DNA of 64,000 nucleotides from Amanita rubescens (lineage: Eukaryota; Basidiomycota; Agaricomycetes; Agaricales; Amanitaceae): contig WION01000035.1 in NCBI GenBank assembly GCA_015039365.1, positions 248,001 through 312,000 on the forward strand. The letters run 5' to 3'. A program made the position numbers and the translations under genes. The notes beneath the pieces are model-generated. The model did not search any database, had not been told where the DNA came from, and was given only the letters and a program-made list of their open reading frames with translations. Below are positions 45,122-56,205 of the stretch, piece after piece. Position 1 is the first letter of the stretch. Each line of letters begins with the position of its first letter.

Positions 45122-47894
45122 TTAAAAGTCGTATCCTTCGACTTTGAATAAATTTCCGTACTGCAAATAGCTTTTCATGATTTTCATAATGGGTTCAGGC
45201 AGACCCATGCTTAGGAGCGTAAATGATATCTTGGCATGTCCATGTATTTGGCCCAATTTGAAGAAACTTCGTGCAATTTGAGTAGGATACTGCAAATGAC
45301 AACATATGAGCGGTAGTCAGTTAGCTGGCGGCCACGTACCATCATCTCGGTGTAGTCAGCATACTGGTATGCGGCAACTCTGATCGCAGTTTGTATTGAC
45401 CGTTGGATATCCCCTTCATCGGCATACATCTCCATTAGCTTCGACCAGGGCTTTGGCGAATACCGGGGCGTATCTAGACACCGCTGGTACGCCTCCTTGG
45501 CTTCTTCCCGGTGATGCAATCGTAAACCGAGATCTCCAAGAACCTCCCATTCGTACCCAGTTTTACGGTACGCAAGATGCTGCGTCTTGAAATGTGCCAC
45601 CTCGGCTCGGAAAATGGTCCATACCCTCAGATCCTTGCAATCGCTCGTGAGCCCAACACGAATATAACTGTGAATGAACAACGCACTTCGTACAAGACCA
45701 TAAACAGATTGTCCAACCAACGCTCGCATAAACGCTTATTGCTAAATGAAAAGGGTTCTGCTGGTGGAATGTCCCTATCAGCATCTTCAGTTTCGCCCGC
45801 AGCAGCCTGAACGGGCTTTTCCAGCGCAGCACCATTATGAATCCCATTTTGCTTTCCTTCGTCTTTCTTTTCGTCTGAACCAGCAAGGTCCTTTTCTTCT
45901 TCGTCCAAATCACGTCCTGATTCAGTAGATATCCTGATCCTTGGTATATTACTGTTCACATGCAGATTTGAACTGTTCAAATCATCTTCAGGGGTTGGAG
46001 AGACCATGGCCCGGGTCGAGCTATCATCGTCTGACGATGATCGTCCGACAGTCCCATCTTCGTAGATCACCATCTGGCTAACATCAGTTTCAGTTGGCTG
46101 AACCCCATTTGTCTTGAGACTTGCACGCCGCATGTCATTTTGCACTTTTTGCATGCGGTACTCTTCCTCCATGACGAAAACGCTGCTCCGTGTCTTCAAC
46201 AACTCGTCCCAACCTATTTGAGATACCAGTCGAGTCAATAGTGTATACGCGCGCGCCCACGTTCCTCGTAGGCCAGGTGCTGGTAACCGTTGTAAAGCGG
46301 GGTCAGCCTAAGTTCAAATCAGAACCTATATCTAAAAGCGAGGCTCTAACGCACCTCGTCATCCTCCGTTTTCTGTCTCTCTGGTAAAATCTCCCCGATT
46401 TGTCTATGGAAGGGCAGATGAACTTTGGTGCTGGGCAATACACGATGGGCATCACGACCGTTGAATGTGAACATGGGACATGAGTTCAAAGTCAAAAGCG
46501 CCTAATACCAGCATCAATAATTAGCTATTCATATAGAGATCAATCTATTACCGATTCGTATTGCCCAAGCTCTATATACAGCTCAGTCAATTTTTCCCAA
46601 GTTACGAATTCACTTGGAGCACAATTGACGGCTTGTTTCGCGAGTTTGAGAGCCCATTCATCCTTGCCCTTGAATCGCAGAAAATCGCACTGTACGTGAA
46701 GCAGGGTGTATGATTGAGGCGTCTGTTTGATTGCAGAAGACATGATCTGGACTGCTTTGACCTCTTCATCTACGACGGATAAATGCATGTCAAAACATTG
46801 CTGAATGATACGTACTCATGCCAATGTAACTCTTGGCAAGCAATGACGCGACTTCTGGTTCTTTCGCCGTTAGCTTCTCAAACAAGTTCGCAGCCTGTTG
46901 CCATCGACCGCTATCACCGAAATACTTCAAGGTACCGGCGGTTAGATGATTCGAGACGACAGTAGCAACTTGAATCTCGGGGTCGGAGCCAACTTGCCAG
47001 CCTAAATCAGATGGACCGCCTTGTCAGCGATGCGCAGCCGGATACCCGCAATCACCACACCTTTCGTGAACAGCGCCTCGATAGCTTGCAAGAACCGAAG
47101 TTCATCTTCCGGGCTAGTAATCGGGTCAAGTTTGCGATATGCTTCCAGATAGTACGTTGGATCGTCCGAATAGAGGATAGATCGGAGAAGAGCCGAAACG
47201 TAGGTTTCTTGCCAGATTTCGGGTGTAGGTTCATGCCTATATCAATGGTTGAAGCGCATATTCCCACACAAACGCAAAAGCACTTGGCTCACCTCTCCCC
47301 TCGAAGATCCAGGACATAAGCACTAACACCTCCAGGAATCTTAACGTCAACCCGTACATCGACCCGCGAAAAAGCATTAAAACAACTATAATAAAATCAG
47401 CCCCCCCAGCTCGGACATCAAGCTTGTACCCACACACCAATAGCAGCCATTCTTCACTTTCCACGTTGGGCCTTTAAACCACGCATTGTTGTCTTCAATG
47501 GCATACGTCAGCGAGTTTATATATGCGGCGAGACTAGCGGAAGACGAAGCGTCCACTCCGGAAATGTAGTGGTAAGAGCCAAGCTGTAGATATTGGGCGT
47601 CAGCCGGACATAGCAAAACATAAACCAAAGTCCGACCTCGCGCTGTCCGCTACGTCCAGTAGTCTTGACGACATGACACAGATCCGGCGGTCCAAGTTCG
47701 CGAAAGGTAGCTGCAGAGCCACGCGTCAGTTTGGCAAAACAATGTCGGTCCAGAACGACTGACTGAGACTCTCTGTCCGGGCGGCAAGCGATTCGGCAAG
47801 TTCTACCTGAGCTCGTCGTGAGCGATGATGAACTAAGAGAGAAAGAGGAGGACTGGGACCTCGAATATTTCTGGGATATCTTTGAATGACGCAT
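45122..47894 (-). CDS. exomer cargo adaptor (ChAPs family, Chs6/Bch1-like)
   Basis: 773 residues from exons 47637-47894, 47438-47583, 47293-47385, 47046-47236, 46816-47001, 46552-46769, 46355-46501, 45687-46307, 45340-45633, 45122-45289, all in phase. ChAPs proteins form exomer at the trans-Golgi and carry chitin synthase and other cargo to the plasma membrane. Landmarks: ELGPPDLCHVVKTTGRSGQRE, SYHYISGVDASSSASLAAYI, YAIEDNNAWFKGPTWKVKNG, VDVKIPGGVSAYVLDLRGER, then TPR-like helices (CDFLRFKGKDEWALKLAKQA) and a C-terminus DLRVWTIFRAEVAHFKTQH...MKIMKSYLQYGNLFKVEGYDF. A loop of about 120 residues rich in Asp/Glu/Ser (45750-46150) is probably disordered. An alternative ATG at 47901 opens a frame MADASFKDIPEIFEV that is family-like but out of phase; the true N-terminus is uncertain. 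Confidence 0.88.
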
Positions 47895-48068
47895 CGGCCA
47901 TTCTCACTTTTGCGCGTTCAGCGACTCTCAGTTGTTACGGTGGGAACAATGTCTCTATTTGTCTACGGCATCTCTTTTATACACGGACAAATACGTCCAA
48001 TCTATACTCAGAACAACCATGGCCCGACTATACGCTCTTTAGTATTGACTGACAAATCGTGGTAAAGC

Positions 48069-50166
48069 CTAACCTCTGCCTTTTGCTCCTTCTGGCTTTA
48101 TTTGCAAGCAATTGTGATGTATCAAGTTGAGAGCTTTCACCGCGTCTCTGCCTTCGATAACGCAAGAGATGTTAATCTCACTTGCGCCCTGGCTGATCAT
48201 TTCAATGTTGACGTTCCCCTGTGCGAGCGTGGTGAACATTCTCCCGGCTATACCGACCATGTTGCGCATCTGTTTTCCGACAAGAGAGAGGATGGCCATG
48301 TCACGGTGAATAGAAACCTAAGATGTGTGATGAGTAAGGTGCACAACTACTAGGAGAAAACCTACAGTTCCACTCTTCCGCAACTCGTTGAGAAGCCGGT
48401 CAAACAATTTCTTGCCCAACTTGTCTTCAAAAGCCATGCTGACGTGCACCTCACTTGTGCTGATCAAATCAACTACAAGCCCAAACCGGTCTAGTGTGCT
48501 GAAGATACCAGCCAGGAAACCATGCGACACGCTCTTTCGGTTCGAGTTGACGTTGACTACGATGATGTGGTCCTTGATGGTAACAGCAGTTGGGAGACGT
48601 TTATGTTCCTGACCAGATGGAGAACGAGAGAGGCTCTTCAGAAGCGATAGTGGCGCAGGCTCTGGAATGCTTCTCGTGCCCAATCCCTCCTGCACTTCTG
48701 CGGGGTCCACATCAGGGTCCGGATGTATCACAGTCCCCCCACCACCAGGATTCTCGACGTTTTTAATCCTGATGGGTATCTTTCTCCTGATAACCTGTTC
48801 CATGGTAAACGGATGCACCACTTCACTACCGTAGTATGTCAACTCTGCAGCCTCCTCTGGCGAGATTATAGAAATAAGGCGCGCAGTTGGCACTTTTCTG
48901 GGGTCGGCCGTGAATATCCCGTCGACCTCTTTCCATATTTGTAGTTCGGCCGCTTGGACGCCGACTGCGAGCAGTGCAGCAAGAAGGTCTGTGTAACCCC
49001 TTCCGACTTGGCGTAAAAGGGAACCAGGGACAGGACCAAAGTATCCTACACAGGGTAAGCGCAGTTTCCAGGATACAACATGCCGACGCACCAGTGACAA
49101 CTGGTACGCGCGGCGCGCACAGCTGAACCCTTTCTCCAACAGCCCGAGCAAGCTTATCATAAAAATCTTGACTGAGAGTTCCATCGAATGCCGCTTCCTG
49201 TTCATCCGACCATGGAACAATATCCTCCAGTGAGACATATTCTGCATCAATACCCTTTCAGCAGACACACGTCAGCAACCATCCATTGACGCGTAAATTT
49301 GTCTCACCTGGTCGCGAAGGATGGCAGTCATAATTTTACATGCCAATTTTTCACCCAGTCCAATGATAGTGTCTCTGGACCTGGGAGATATTTCGTCTAT
49401 GAGCTAGACACACAAGAGCCCGACATAAAGTAAGGAACAGTAGTCAAATTACGGATCTTAACAAAGAGAACCACAAAACATACTTTGGCAGCAAAAAGAA
49501 AGGTGCGCAACCACTCGCAATCGCGATCTATTTCTGCTTCCAACTCTTTTAGGATGTCCGAGTCCCGAACGGCAGCGCGAGCTGCCGTTACATGTTCTTC
49601 TCGTAAAAGATCGATAGTTTTGACGAAATCCGGAACGGCATCAGCATGTTCGTTGAGTTGGGAAAAGGAGGTGAACGGCTGTGGTGACGTTGAGCGTGGA
49701 AATGATCCACTTCGTAATCTTGGGCTCAACTGGGGCGAATTCGAATTTGAGCCAAAGAGAGACGAGTCCCTTGAAATGGGTGTCGCCGCACCCGAACAGT
49801 GGCCGTTTACGGATTTGCTCGGCCGACGAAGAGCTTCTGAAGCGGCACGCAGCAACAGGTTCGTGGTCCCAAGCTCTTTTGTGGAACCCGAACGGGCAGA
49901 GCAGACAATGGCCACCTTGTACTCGTCAATGTAGTTTCTGGAATGATAAAATGCTCTGTTATCGGTTACCAGATGGCGAAGGCGACGTACGTTACTACGC
50001 CTGTAGCTATTTTGACGGGGAACTTGCCAACGCTTGTCCCTCCAAATTTTTGCACCAGCCATTTGGCAGATGGGTCGACGGTGTTTTGGTGCAGGTTAGG
50101 TGGCGTTCTAGGTGGAGAAGACGACGTAGATGAGCCTGTAGACGACGGTGACGACGTCCCAGACAT
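48069..50166 (-). CDS. aspartokinase
   Basis: 605 residues from exons 49991-50166, 49484-49937, 49308-49403, 49092-49254, 48366-49045, 48069-48317. It phosphorylates L-aspartate, the first step to threonine, methionine and isoleucine. The ATP/aspartate site signature KFGGTSVGK is at residues 40-48, VAIVCSARSGSTKELGTTN follows, then GLGEKLACKIM, the VPVVTGYFGPVPG glycine loop, WKEVDGIFTADPRKV and ELTYYGSEVVHPFTM. Two ACT domains at the C-terminus (IIVVNVNSNRKS... and AILSLVGKQMRN...GRMFTTLAQ) give feedback control by threonine in fungi. A Ser/Pro-rich insert of about 60 residues lies after SEALRRPSK, longer than in yeast Hom3. Its 3' end is 174 bp upstream of the ChAPs start on the same strand. 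Confidence 0.93.
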
Positions 50167-50586
50167 GTTTTTTTTGAGAGGATGATGTTCAGGTCAAAAA
50201 TACAGTTTACGGCTATTAGGCGACATCGATTAGGCTTTGCCGTAACATCTTATCACCGTATACGCCCGAACTTCAAAATCTAAGGTGCGCCGTTGAAAGC
50301 AAAAGGATCTACGCCTAGATTGATTAGAAATAATATTGAAGACCTAGTAGGAATTAAAATGTGGATTGTAGCAATACTTGGTGCTGACGGAATTATCGGG
50401 CAAGTATTCGGAGATCGGAGTCACTCGGACGACACGCTCGTCCATCATGTCCTATTCAATGTTCATGAAAGAAACATTTTGTGACGTCGCGAAGGTCAGA
50501 CTTTCTCAGACACGACATGACGCAGATACCCCTATCATCCGCGACATTCAGCTACAATTATAAACGACGAGCTATTACGGTTACCG
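50167..50586. other. divergent spacer upstream of aspartokinase
   Basis: Promoter of aspartokinase on one side and of the small gene at 50587 on the other. Short frames at 50293 and 50378 have no motif. Confidence 0.5.
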
Positions 50587-51050
50587 ATGTACTCCGAGGC
50601 GAGGATGTCAACCATTGATAGGCTGGCCGCGCAGTCGGAGGCCGTGCAGGATATGCTTATTCGACAGGCGTATGTATATCAGAGATCCACTAGTTTGCGT
50701 ACTGATGCTATCCGCAGAGAAGATAGGGCTATTCGACGAGCCTGGAACTCTCATTTGATGCCTGGCGAATTTCTAATTTTACCGAACTATGCAGGGACCG
50801 GGGAACCGGTCTTCCCGCCCCATAGTTATTGGGCGGGTGGGGCAACCGCCGAAATGGTTTACGCAGCAAACAGTAAGCATCCCTCCAGCTAGTTTTGTAC
50901 CGTACTACGATGCTACTTTTGGCAGGTGAACAAATTGAGGAGATGATCCACCTCTTAGGCCTGACAGGTGGTGCAACCGAATTTGTCGGTGGACTGGGGA
51001 GGAAAGAATATCTCGAATTACACCTTGGTATACGCCCCGCGCCTCAGTAA
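50587..51050 (+). CDS. small unknown protein
   Basis: 136 residues from exons 50587-50872 and 50926-51050, in phase across a 53-nt intron. I do not recognise it. The first half is rich in Arg/Ala/Glu and helical (STIDRLAAQSEAVQDMLIRQ, then RREDRAIRRAWNSHL). The second half has HSYWAGGATAEMVYAAN and LLGLTGGATEFVGGLG. No signal peptide or membrane segment. ATG at 50605 is an alternative start. The second half plus the 3' flank (50821-51246) is duplicated nearly unchanged at 55774-56205 behind a piece of a Tup1 gene, so the locus has been copied as DNA. Confidence 0.5.
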
Positions 51051-51246
51051 CACTCTACCACACAAGTATACTATAGCAATGTACATAGACGACTTCACGT
51101 TTGCAAAACTCTCGGACTTGAAACCGCCTGTCACTATGACGGTTTTCGCTGGACTCTAGATCTCGGAGCTGCAGGGAAGCGACACCATGGCGTCCGATCC
51201 TCGTGTTACCGCTGTCCGTCGCCAGCTTATAATGTTAGGATTCAAG
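50821..51246 (+). repeat. segmental duplication, source-side copy
   Basis: About 425 bp covering the end of exon 1, the intron, exon 2 and 3' flank of the small gene. Nearly every base matches 55774-56205; differences are scattered single-base changes plus an 8-bp and a 2-bp length difference. The conserved tail includes a short ATG frame (MASDPRVTAV) at 51187. Confidence 0.9.
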
Positions 51247-51456
51247 AACAATGTCAGACCTATATGACACATCAGCAAATTATCAATATCAGGTTTTGGG
51301 ACTTTGAGTTTGGCAGGCTCTCGTTTCCGTGATTTGAGTTTGGTTTTCACTTCTCTCCCATCCCTCCTGACCAAGTATCCACTGGCACACCATATCCTGC
51401 TGGTTAACGCTAATTTTTACCGCGCCCGGAATCTATTTGACTTGTCGCTGCCTTAG

Positions 51457-52179
51457 ATGGCACAAAAATGTCCAAACGGAATGGAGACGTTCAAGTCGTC
51501 GATGTATGAATTATCCAATCGTTGAAGTGACTAACTCACCGTTCGACTTGACAGCGACGAGGCTGGGAGCCTGAAGCAATCCTCAACTGGCTGGCACTAT
51601 CTGGTTGGGGCGCGAGGCGCGAGCCCATCTCGCCATCCTCCGACAGCACGACTGTCATGGCGCTGCACGAAATGATATCACAATTCGACTTGGACGCGCT
51701 CACGCACCGCAGTACAAGCCTAGATCCTGGAAAACTGGAATACATCAACAAGCACCATCTAATGCAAACTTGGTCATCACCGGAAGGATTACATGGTCTA
51801 GCTGAGTGAGACCGTGTTCCCGCACAGGTGAGTGTCAGCGCGAGTAGACATACCAACAATTAACGGTTCACCTCCCACAGTCGGTATACGAGTGTTGAAA
51901 ACATCAAGCAGGCCATTGCGCTCCTAGGGGTTCGTCTCGTATACCTTTTTTCTTTATATCTAATGCGACTGAAGGATGTCAAACCCCCAGGGTCGATTGA
52001 CTAACATCCGCGACATCCCGAAGCACGCACCGTATCTCTTCAACGACCCAGACTTGTCAACTGACGAAGCCAAGTCCATTTTGGAACGTGTTACGCCCGA
52101 CCAACGTTTTCATCCACCATCTTTACAACAGTTGCCGTTCGATGTCTTTCCCGGGAGTGGTGAGGGGCGTCAGCAGTAA
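51457..52179 (+). pseudogene. mitochondrial-type glutamyl-tRNA synthetase, 3' remnant
   Basis: Begins after an acceptor at 51456 with DGTKMSKRNGDVQVVD, holding the class I KMSKR loop. Exon pieces follow at 51555-51808 (RRGWEPEAILNWLALSGWG, then FDLDALTHRSTSLDP and KLEYINKHHLMQTWSSPEGL), 51881-51929 (SRYTSVENIKQAIALLG) and from 51991 (GRLTNIRDIPKHAPYLF). These are the catalytic-domain end and anticodon-binding region of organellar glutamyl-tRNA synthetase. In-frame TGA at 51806-51808 follows GLAE. The whole N-terminal two thirds, with the HIGH motif, is absent upstream: 50587-51250 is another gene. The C-terminus is also cut off before the F-box gene. A functional copy must exist elsewhere in the genome. 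Confidence 0.82.
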
Positions 52180-52313
52180 ATGAAGCAGTGGGAGACAACA
52201 CTTCTCCGAAAGTGGTATCAGCTGACGTCAGAGCGCGAGCTAAGCGGCCGGGAGCGGAAATGGCCGGAAACTTTATAATCAATCGAAACAACTTTCACGT
52301 GTATGCAGCCATC

Positions 52314-53648
52314 ATGCTCACATCTAGCCACACCGTCTCAGTGTTCCCTCCCGAGATTCTCGACGAGATCATTGATCATCTTGACGACAAATCGACATTA
52401 CTTTCCTTTGGCCTCGTTTGCAGACGAGCCCTTGTGAAAAGCCGACGTTGTCTCTTTTCCTCTCTCCAATTCACCAACCACAAAACTTTTGACAAGTTTT
52501 TGCGCCGTGCTGGTGCGCCATGGACCAGCTTTACTTTGGCTGTAAAAGAAATCCACCTCCAGGATGTGTTCCACCATAATTTCCGCTACCATAAAAAGTG
52601 GGACCCTACACAGGTTGCATCAAACCTCTGTAACGTCAAGTCACTAAGCATATCAGCACACAAGATGTCAAAAATTGGATGGAAGGTTGTACCACAGCCG
52701 GTTCTGGAAGTTATCTTCCAATTGAACTTGCATGATCTGCAGTTGGATGCTGTGGGTTACTGGCTCAAGGGAGAAACTGAGATGTTTTTCAGCCGGCTTC
52801 CACCTTCTATCAAAACTTTTGCCTTTCGAAAGCTACGATTCGGATCCTTCAAACCAGACCTCTCCCACCATTTATCTTTATTTCCTCGCTCTTTCCAGTT
52901 CAGGATGCTTGATAACTTCTCGCTTGTACTTCTGGGAGATGTATTGGATCCATCAATTAACCCAGGTGTCAATGTTACTGTTCAGGCCTTCCATATCCGA
53001 CCTTATGATGACGATGTTCCTTTGACCCAGAGATTCTTGCATCACATTGGCCATTGTGTAGAGCAGCTTTTGGTTTCCTTTGATCACTATGGCCTTACTA
53101 CCTTGCCAATGCATGGTATGCACATTTTTATTTGAACATATGTATGATATCTCAGTGAACAACTTTTAACAGATGGATCACCAAAATATTTGGACCCTGT
53201 TCAAGTCACCCAATGCACCAATGTTAGAATTGTATACTTTGGGTTCACTAGACCTCCATGGAATGCTATTCAACAGCCTCCTTTGGTGTTGGCCATGTGG
53301 AAGATGTTGTTGACTCTTCCCTCTCCAAATGGTTTAGAGGAATTTTGGCTCAGGTTCACTTCCTATCAAGATTTGATAGAAGATCAATTGTCCTACCTAG
53401 GATTTTTTGAATCCCCAAATCTTCTTCACAAGTTAAGGTGCATGTTCCCAAATCTGAAGATAATCAAGATTATCATGGGTACTTTCCACTCTTCAACCAG
53501 TGATAGATCTCAGTTATATTTCAAACTGTTACGGCAGGTGAAAGATTTGATAGCATTTGAAGAAATTGGTCTTGTGAAACTCATGGTGATAGATGTAGGC
53601 AAACATGTTGCATGTCACTCTATAGTAGAGGGCTGTGGATATTTGTGA
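52314..53648 (+). CDS. F-box-like protein
   Basis: 425 residues from exons 52314-53115 and 53173-53648, with a 57-nt intron, in phase. The start region VFPPEILDEIIDHLDDKSTL then CRRALVKSRRCLFSSL is the F-box-like motif of the same family as 43090-44354. The rest is lines of hydrophobic repeats without catalytic motifs. Predicted role is substrate recognition in an SCF ligase, by family only. The second exon is noticeably richer in A/T than neighbouring genes. The ATG at 52314 was preferred to upstream in-frame ones (52188, 52260) because the F-box then starts about ten residues in, as is usual. Confidence 0.75.
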
Positions 53649-54165
53649 ATATACACAAGTTGCACTTGTTGATGCAAGTGGTAGCTTCCTCACATGCTCC
53701 TGAAGATCATCCAGCATCCCTCCATTACCCTGTGATCCCCTATCTTGTGAATCCAGCAGTGCTACATCCATCAGTAAATTTTCAAAAAAAAGACAAAACA
53801 TGCACACTCGAACTAGCCTTCCCACGTTTTGACTCTTGAGTCCACTCCAACCTCACTAATGACATCTTGATCTTTTCTGTCTCGTATCCGTCGTCGGGTC
53901 GAAGAAAGGTGACAGCCTATCGATGTGACCCAATTTGGAATTGAAAGCCCTCTTCTTCTGTCCAACCACTTTTTCGTCCAACTCCTGCGGCTGTTACGCA
54001 ATTATCTCCATCGCCTGTTTTTATGTCCCGGGGACCACAGGCGAGGTGATGCGTCTCTTATTGGCCCTAAAAAAACCAACATCACGGTCTTGAATTTCAT
54101 ATCACAGATCCCAAATGTCAGCGCCTAAAGACGAAAATACCAACTCAATACCATCAGAAACACAA
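53649..54165. other. intergenic, no gene seen
   Basis: Converging 3' flanks of the F-box gene and the glycosyltransferase gene; no supported frame. Confidence 0.55.
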
Positions 54166-55269
54166 TCATCGCCTCTGTAAATTATTCTTTCGCTCCTCAT
54201 TCCTGGGTCCTTCACCCCATCTGCCCGCAAACCAGTCGAATCGCCTCCCAATCAGTCCAAATTCACCTCGCGCCACCATGCCATGGAGCTGGCCCATTTC
54301 ACTGGCCATATGGATCCCTGCACTCTCAATGACGGCAATGACCCATTTCAGCCCTGCGACCATCGTATTCATGTCGCTATGGCGCTCTGTATCCCTCCAC
54401 AGGTGTCTATAGCAGTCGTGAATGATATTTGCCCCGATGATGGCGACGACCATCCTGAGCGCAAAGATCGTCGAGTCCCACAGCGGCAGCACCAGGGGCA
54501 ACGCAATGGGAAAAATCCCGCCTAGGAAAAGCAATTCTGCGCTGTTCAGGCAGTAATCCCAATAGCAAAGGTTGGGAAACCGTTTGACGAGTCGCCCATG
54601 GTGTGAACGAGAACCATTATTCCACCATGGGTGGGTGATAACCATGTCAGGTGCGGCGACAAATCCCTTAAGCCCTTGGCCCAAGAAAAATTCACGTCTT
54701 ATTCGACAGAATTCAATGTCTTCACCTCCACCAGTCTTTGGATAACTGAGGTCGTACCGAACGCCGTCTCGGATATTTCTCTGCGCGATGAGGTTTGCGG
54801 TAACGCCCCATGGAAAATCATCCTTCATTTTCGTTGCAATATCCCAGGAGAAAGCAACACCAGCAATACGAACGGCAGTCGTGAAAATCGTCTGAGATTG
54901 CGGAAACAACGATTTCCCGACAAAGCCAGCTGCAGTCGGATGTTCCCTGATCGCCTTCTCTGCCTCGACGAGCAAGTTAACGCGCGCGATGACATCATCG
55001 TTGATGAAGATTGTCCAATCTGTTGCGGATTCTTCCATTCCCCTGTTACGAGACCCAGGTGTTCCAATGTTGGTGGCATTACGACGGATGCGCACCTTGG
55101 GGCGTTTACCATAATGTCTTTCCAGTTCAGACGCGCTAGGAGAATACGGGTTATCGATGATGATGATGAACATAACCGAGCATGTGTCGGACGGCGTCAG
55201 TGACGATATTCCCTTTAATATTTCAAGATCGATCCTGTAACAAGGGATGACGACATCCAATGTAACCAT
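54166..55269 (-). CDS. family 2-like glycosyltransferase
   Basis: 367 residues in a single exon, unusual among its heavily spliced neighbours. It transfers a sugar from a nucleotide-sugar donor; acceptor unknown. The N-terminus VTLDVVIPCYRIDLEIL is the nucleotide-binding strand of a GT-A fold. FIIIIDNP and NIGTPGSRNRGMEES precede the metal-binding INDDV (a DxD equivalent), and GGGEDIEFCRI is the ED motif of inverting GT2 enzymes. The C-terminal third has two hydrophobic segments (SAELLFLGGIFPIALPLVLP and TIFALRMVVAIIGANII) that may anchor it in a membrane. The single exon and its position in a rearranged patch raise the possibility of retroposition or transfer, unproven. Confidence 0.8.
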   Translation of the reverse strand: MVTLDVVIPCYRIDLEILKGISSLTPSDTCSVMFIIIIDNPYSPSASELERHYGKRPKVRIRRNATNIGTPGSRNRGMEESATDWTIFINDDVIARVNLLVEAEKAIREHPTAAGFVGKSLFPQSQTIFTTAVRIAGVAFSWDIATKMKDDFPWGVTANLIAQRNIRDGVRYDLSYPKTGGGEDIEFCRIRREFFLGQGLKGFVAAPDMVITHPWWNNGSRSHHGRLVKRFPNLCYWDYCLNSAELLFLGGIFPIALPLVLPLWDSTIFALRMVVAIIGANIIHDCYRHLWRDTERHSDMNTMVAGLKWVIAVIESAGIHMASEMGQLHGMVARGEFGLIGRRFDWFAGRWGEGPRNEERKNNLQRR

Positions 55270-55290
55270 CTTCCGAGCGGTCGACTCTTT

Positions 55291-55505
55291 CTACTGAAGC
55301 CATTGGGTCGCCTTCTCGACGGCTTCGTCCAGTGTTTCAAACGTCCAATGCTGTTTGATGTACCGAGCTTCTCCACTCCCGCCCATGCTATTGCTTAACA
55401 GGCTTGGTATCATTGACGAGCAACCCCACCGTCGATAAAGCTGGAACAAAAATGGATCCCCGTCCTGGTTGATGAAAAGCTCGGGCACGACGGTTCCATT
55501 TTTAC
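55291..55505 (-). pseudogene. C-terminal remnant of an unknown protein
   Basis: The minus strand keeps an open frame ending 21 bp before the glycosyltransferase start: GTVVPELFINQDGDPFLF, then YRRWGCSSMIPSL and ETLDEAVEKATQWLQ. It looks like real protein, but I do not recognise it. Its upstream continuation is replaced at about 55510 by Tup1 sequence on the opposite strand, so the gene has been cut. Confidence 0.4.
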
Positions 55506-55510
55506 TGAGG

Positions 55511-55773
55511 GTGATACCCGGTGATACGCTATGGATATCCATACAACACCACCAGAGTACAGGAGGGATCCCGATTGGCATGTTGTTTTCAATCCAAAGG
55601 TCAAGAAAGCGCTGGATGTCCAACTGGTGCATGGGTTAATAATGCACGAGAGGTGCGTGGCCGAGCTTTCTTAGTACGAGAGAGTGGAAGTTTGATGGTC
55701 TTGCAGCGTCGTGTGTTGCGTTAGGTTTTCACCGGACGGCAAGAACCTCGCCACAGGATGTAACAGGACCGCG
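55511..55773 (+). pseudogene. Tup1-type gene fragment, inverted copy
   Basis: About 260 bp that match the 5' end of the Tup1-type gene at 35411-35600, read in the opposite genomic orientation. The frame gives MDIHTTPPEYRRDPDW and [19 protein letters not shown]. An insertion of ATA after GGTTA and a longer intron with a small internal insertion follow. After the acceptor comes the first WD40 strand ([21 protein letters not shown]). The fragment stops abruptly at GCGCA, where the duplicated small-gene segment begins. Several sites differ from the 35-kb copy, so it is not a fresh duplicate. Confidence 0.85.
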
Positions 55774-56205
55774 CATAGTTACTGGGCGGGCGGGGCAGCC
55801 GCCGAAATGGTTTACGCAGCAAACAGTAAGCATCCCTCCAGCTAGTTTTGTACCGTACTACGATGCTACTTTTGGCAGGTGAACAAATTGAGGATATGAT
55901 CCACCTCTTAGGCCTGACAGGTGGTGCAACTGAATTTGTCGGTGGACTGGGGAGGAAAGAATTCCTCGAATTACACCTTGGTATACGCCCCGCGCCTCAG
56001 TAACACTCTACCACACAAGTATACTATAGCAATGTACATATCAATCGAGACGACTTCACGTTCGCAAAACTCTCGGACTTGAAACCGCCTGTCACTATGA
56101 CGGTTTTTGCTGGACTCTAGATCTCGGAGCTGCAGGGAAGTACGACACCATGGCGTCCGATCCTCGTGTTACCGCTGTCCCTCGCCAGCTTATAATGTTA
56201 GGACT
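55774..56205 (+). repeat. segmental duplication of 50821-51246, fused to the Tup1 fragment
   Basis: Same segment and same orientation as 50821-51246. The intron donor, acceptor, stop codon and 3' flank are retained, but the first 230 bp of the parental exon 1 are replaced by Tup1 sequence. Near 56040 eight extra bases (TCAATCGA type) are present relative to the source. The tail extends past the source homology into unrelated sequence at about 56206. Confidence 0.9.

Noticed and set aside
53173..53648. A/T-rich second exon of the F-box gene as foreign DNA
   Set aside because: It splices in phase to a typical F-box exon, and the composition change alone is weak evidence.
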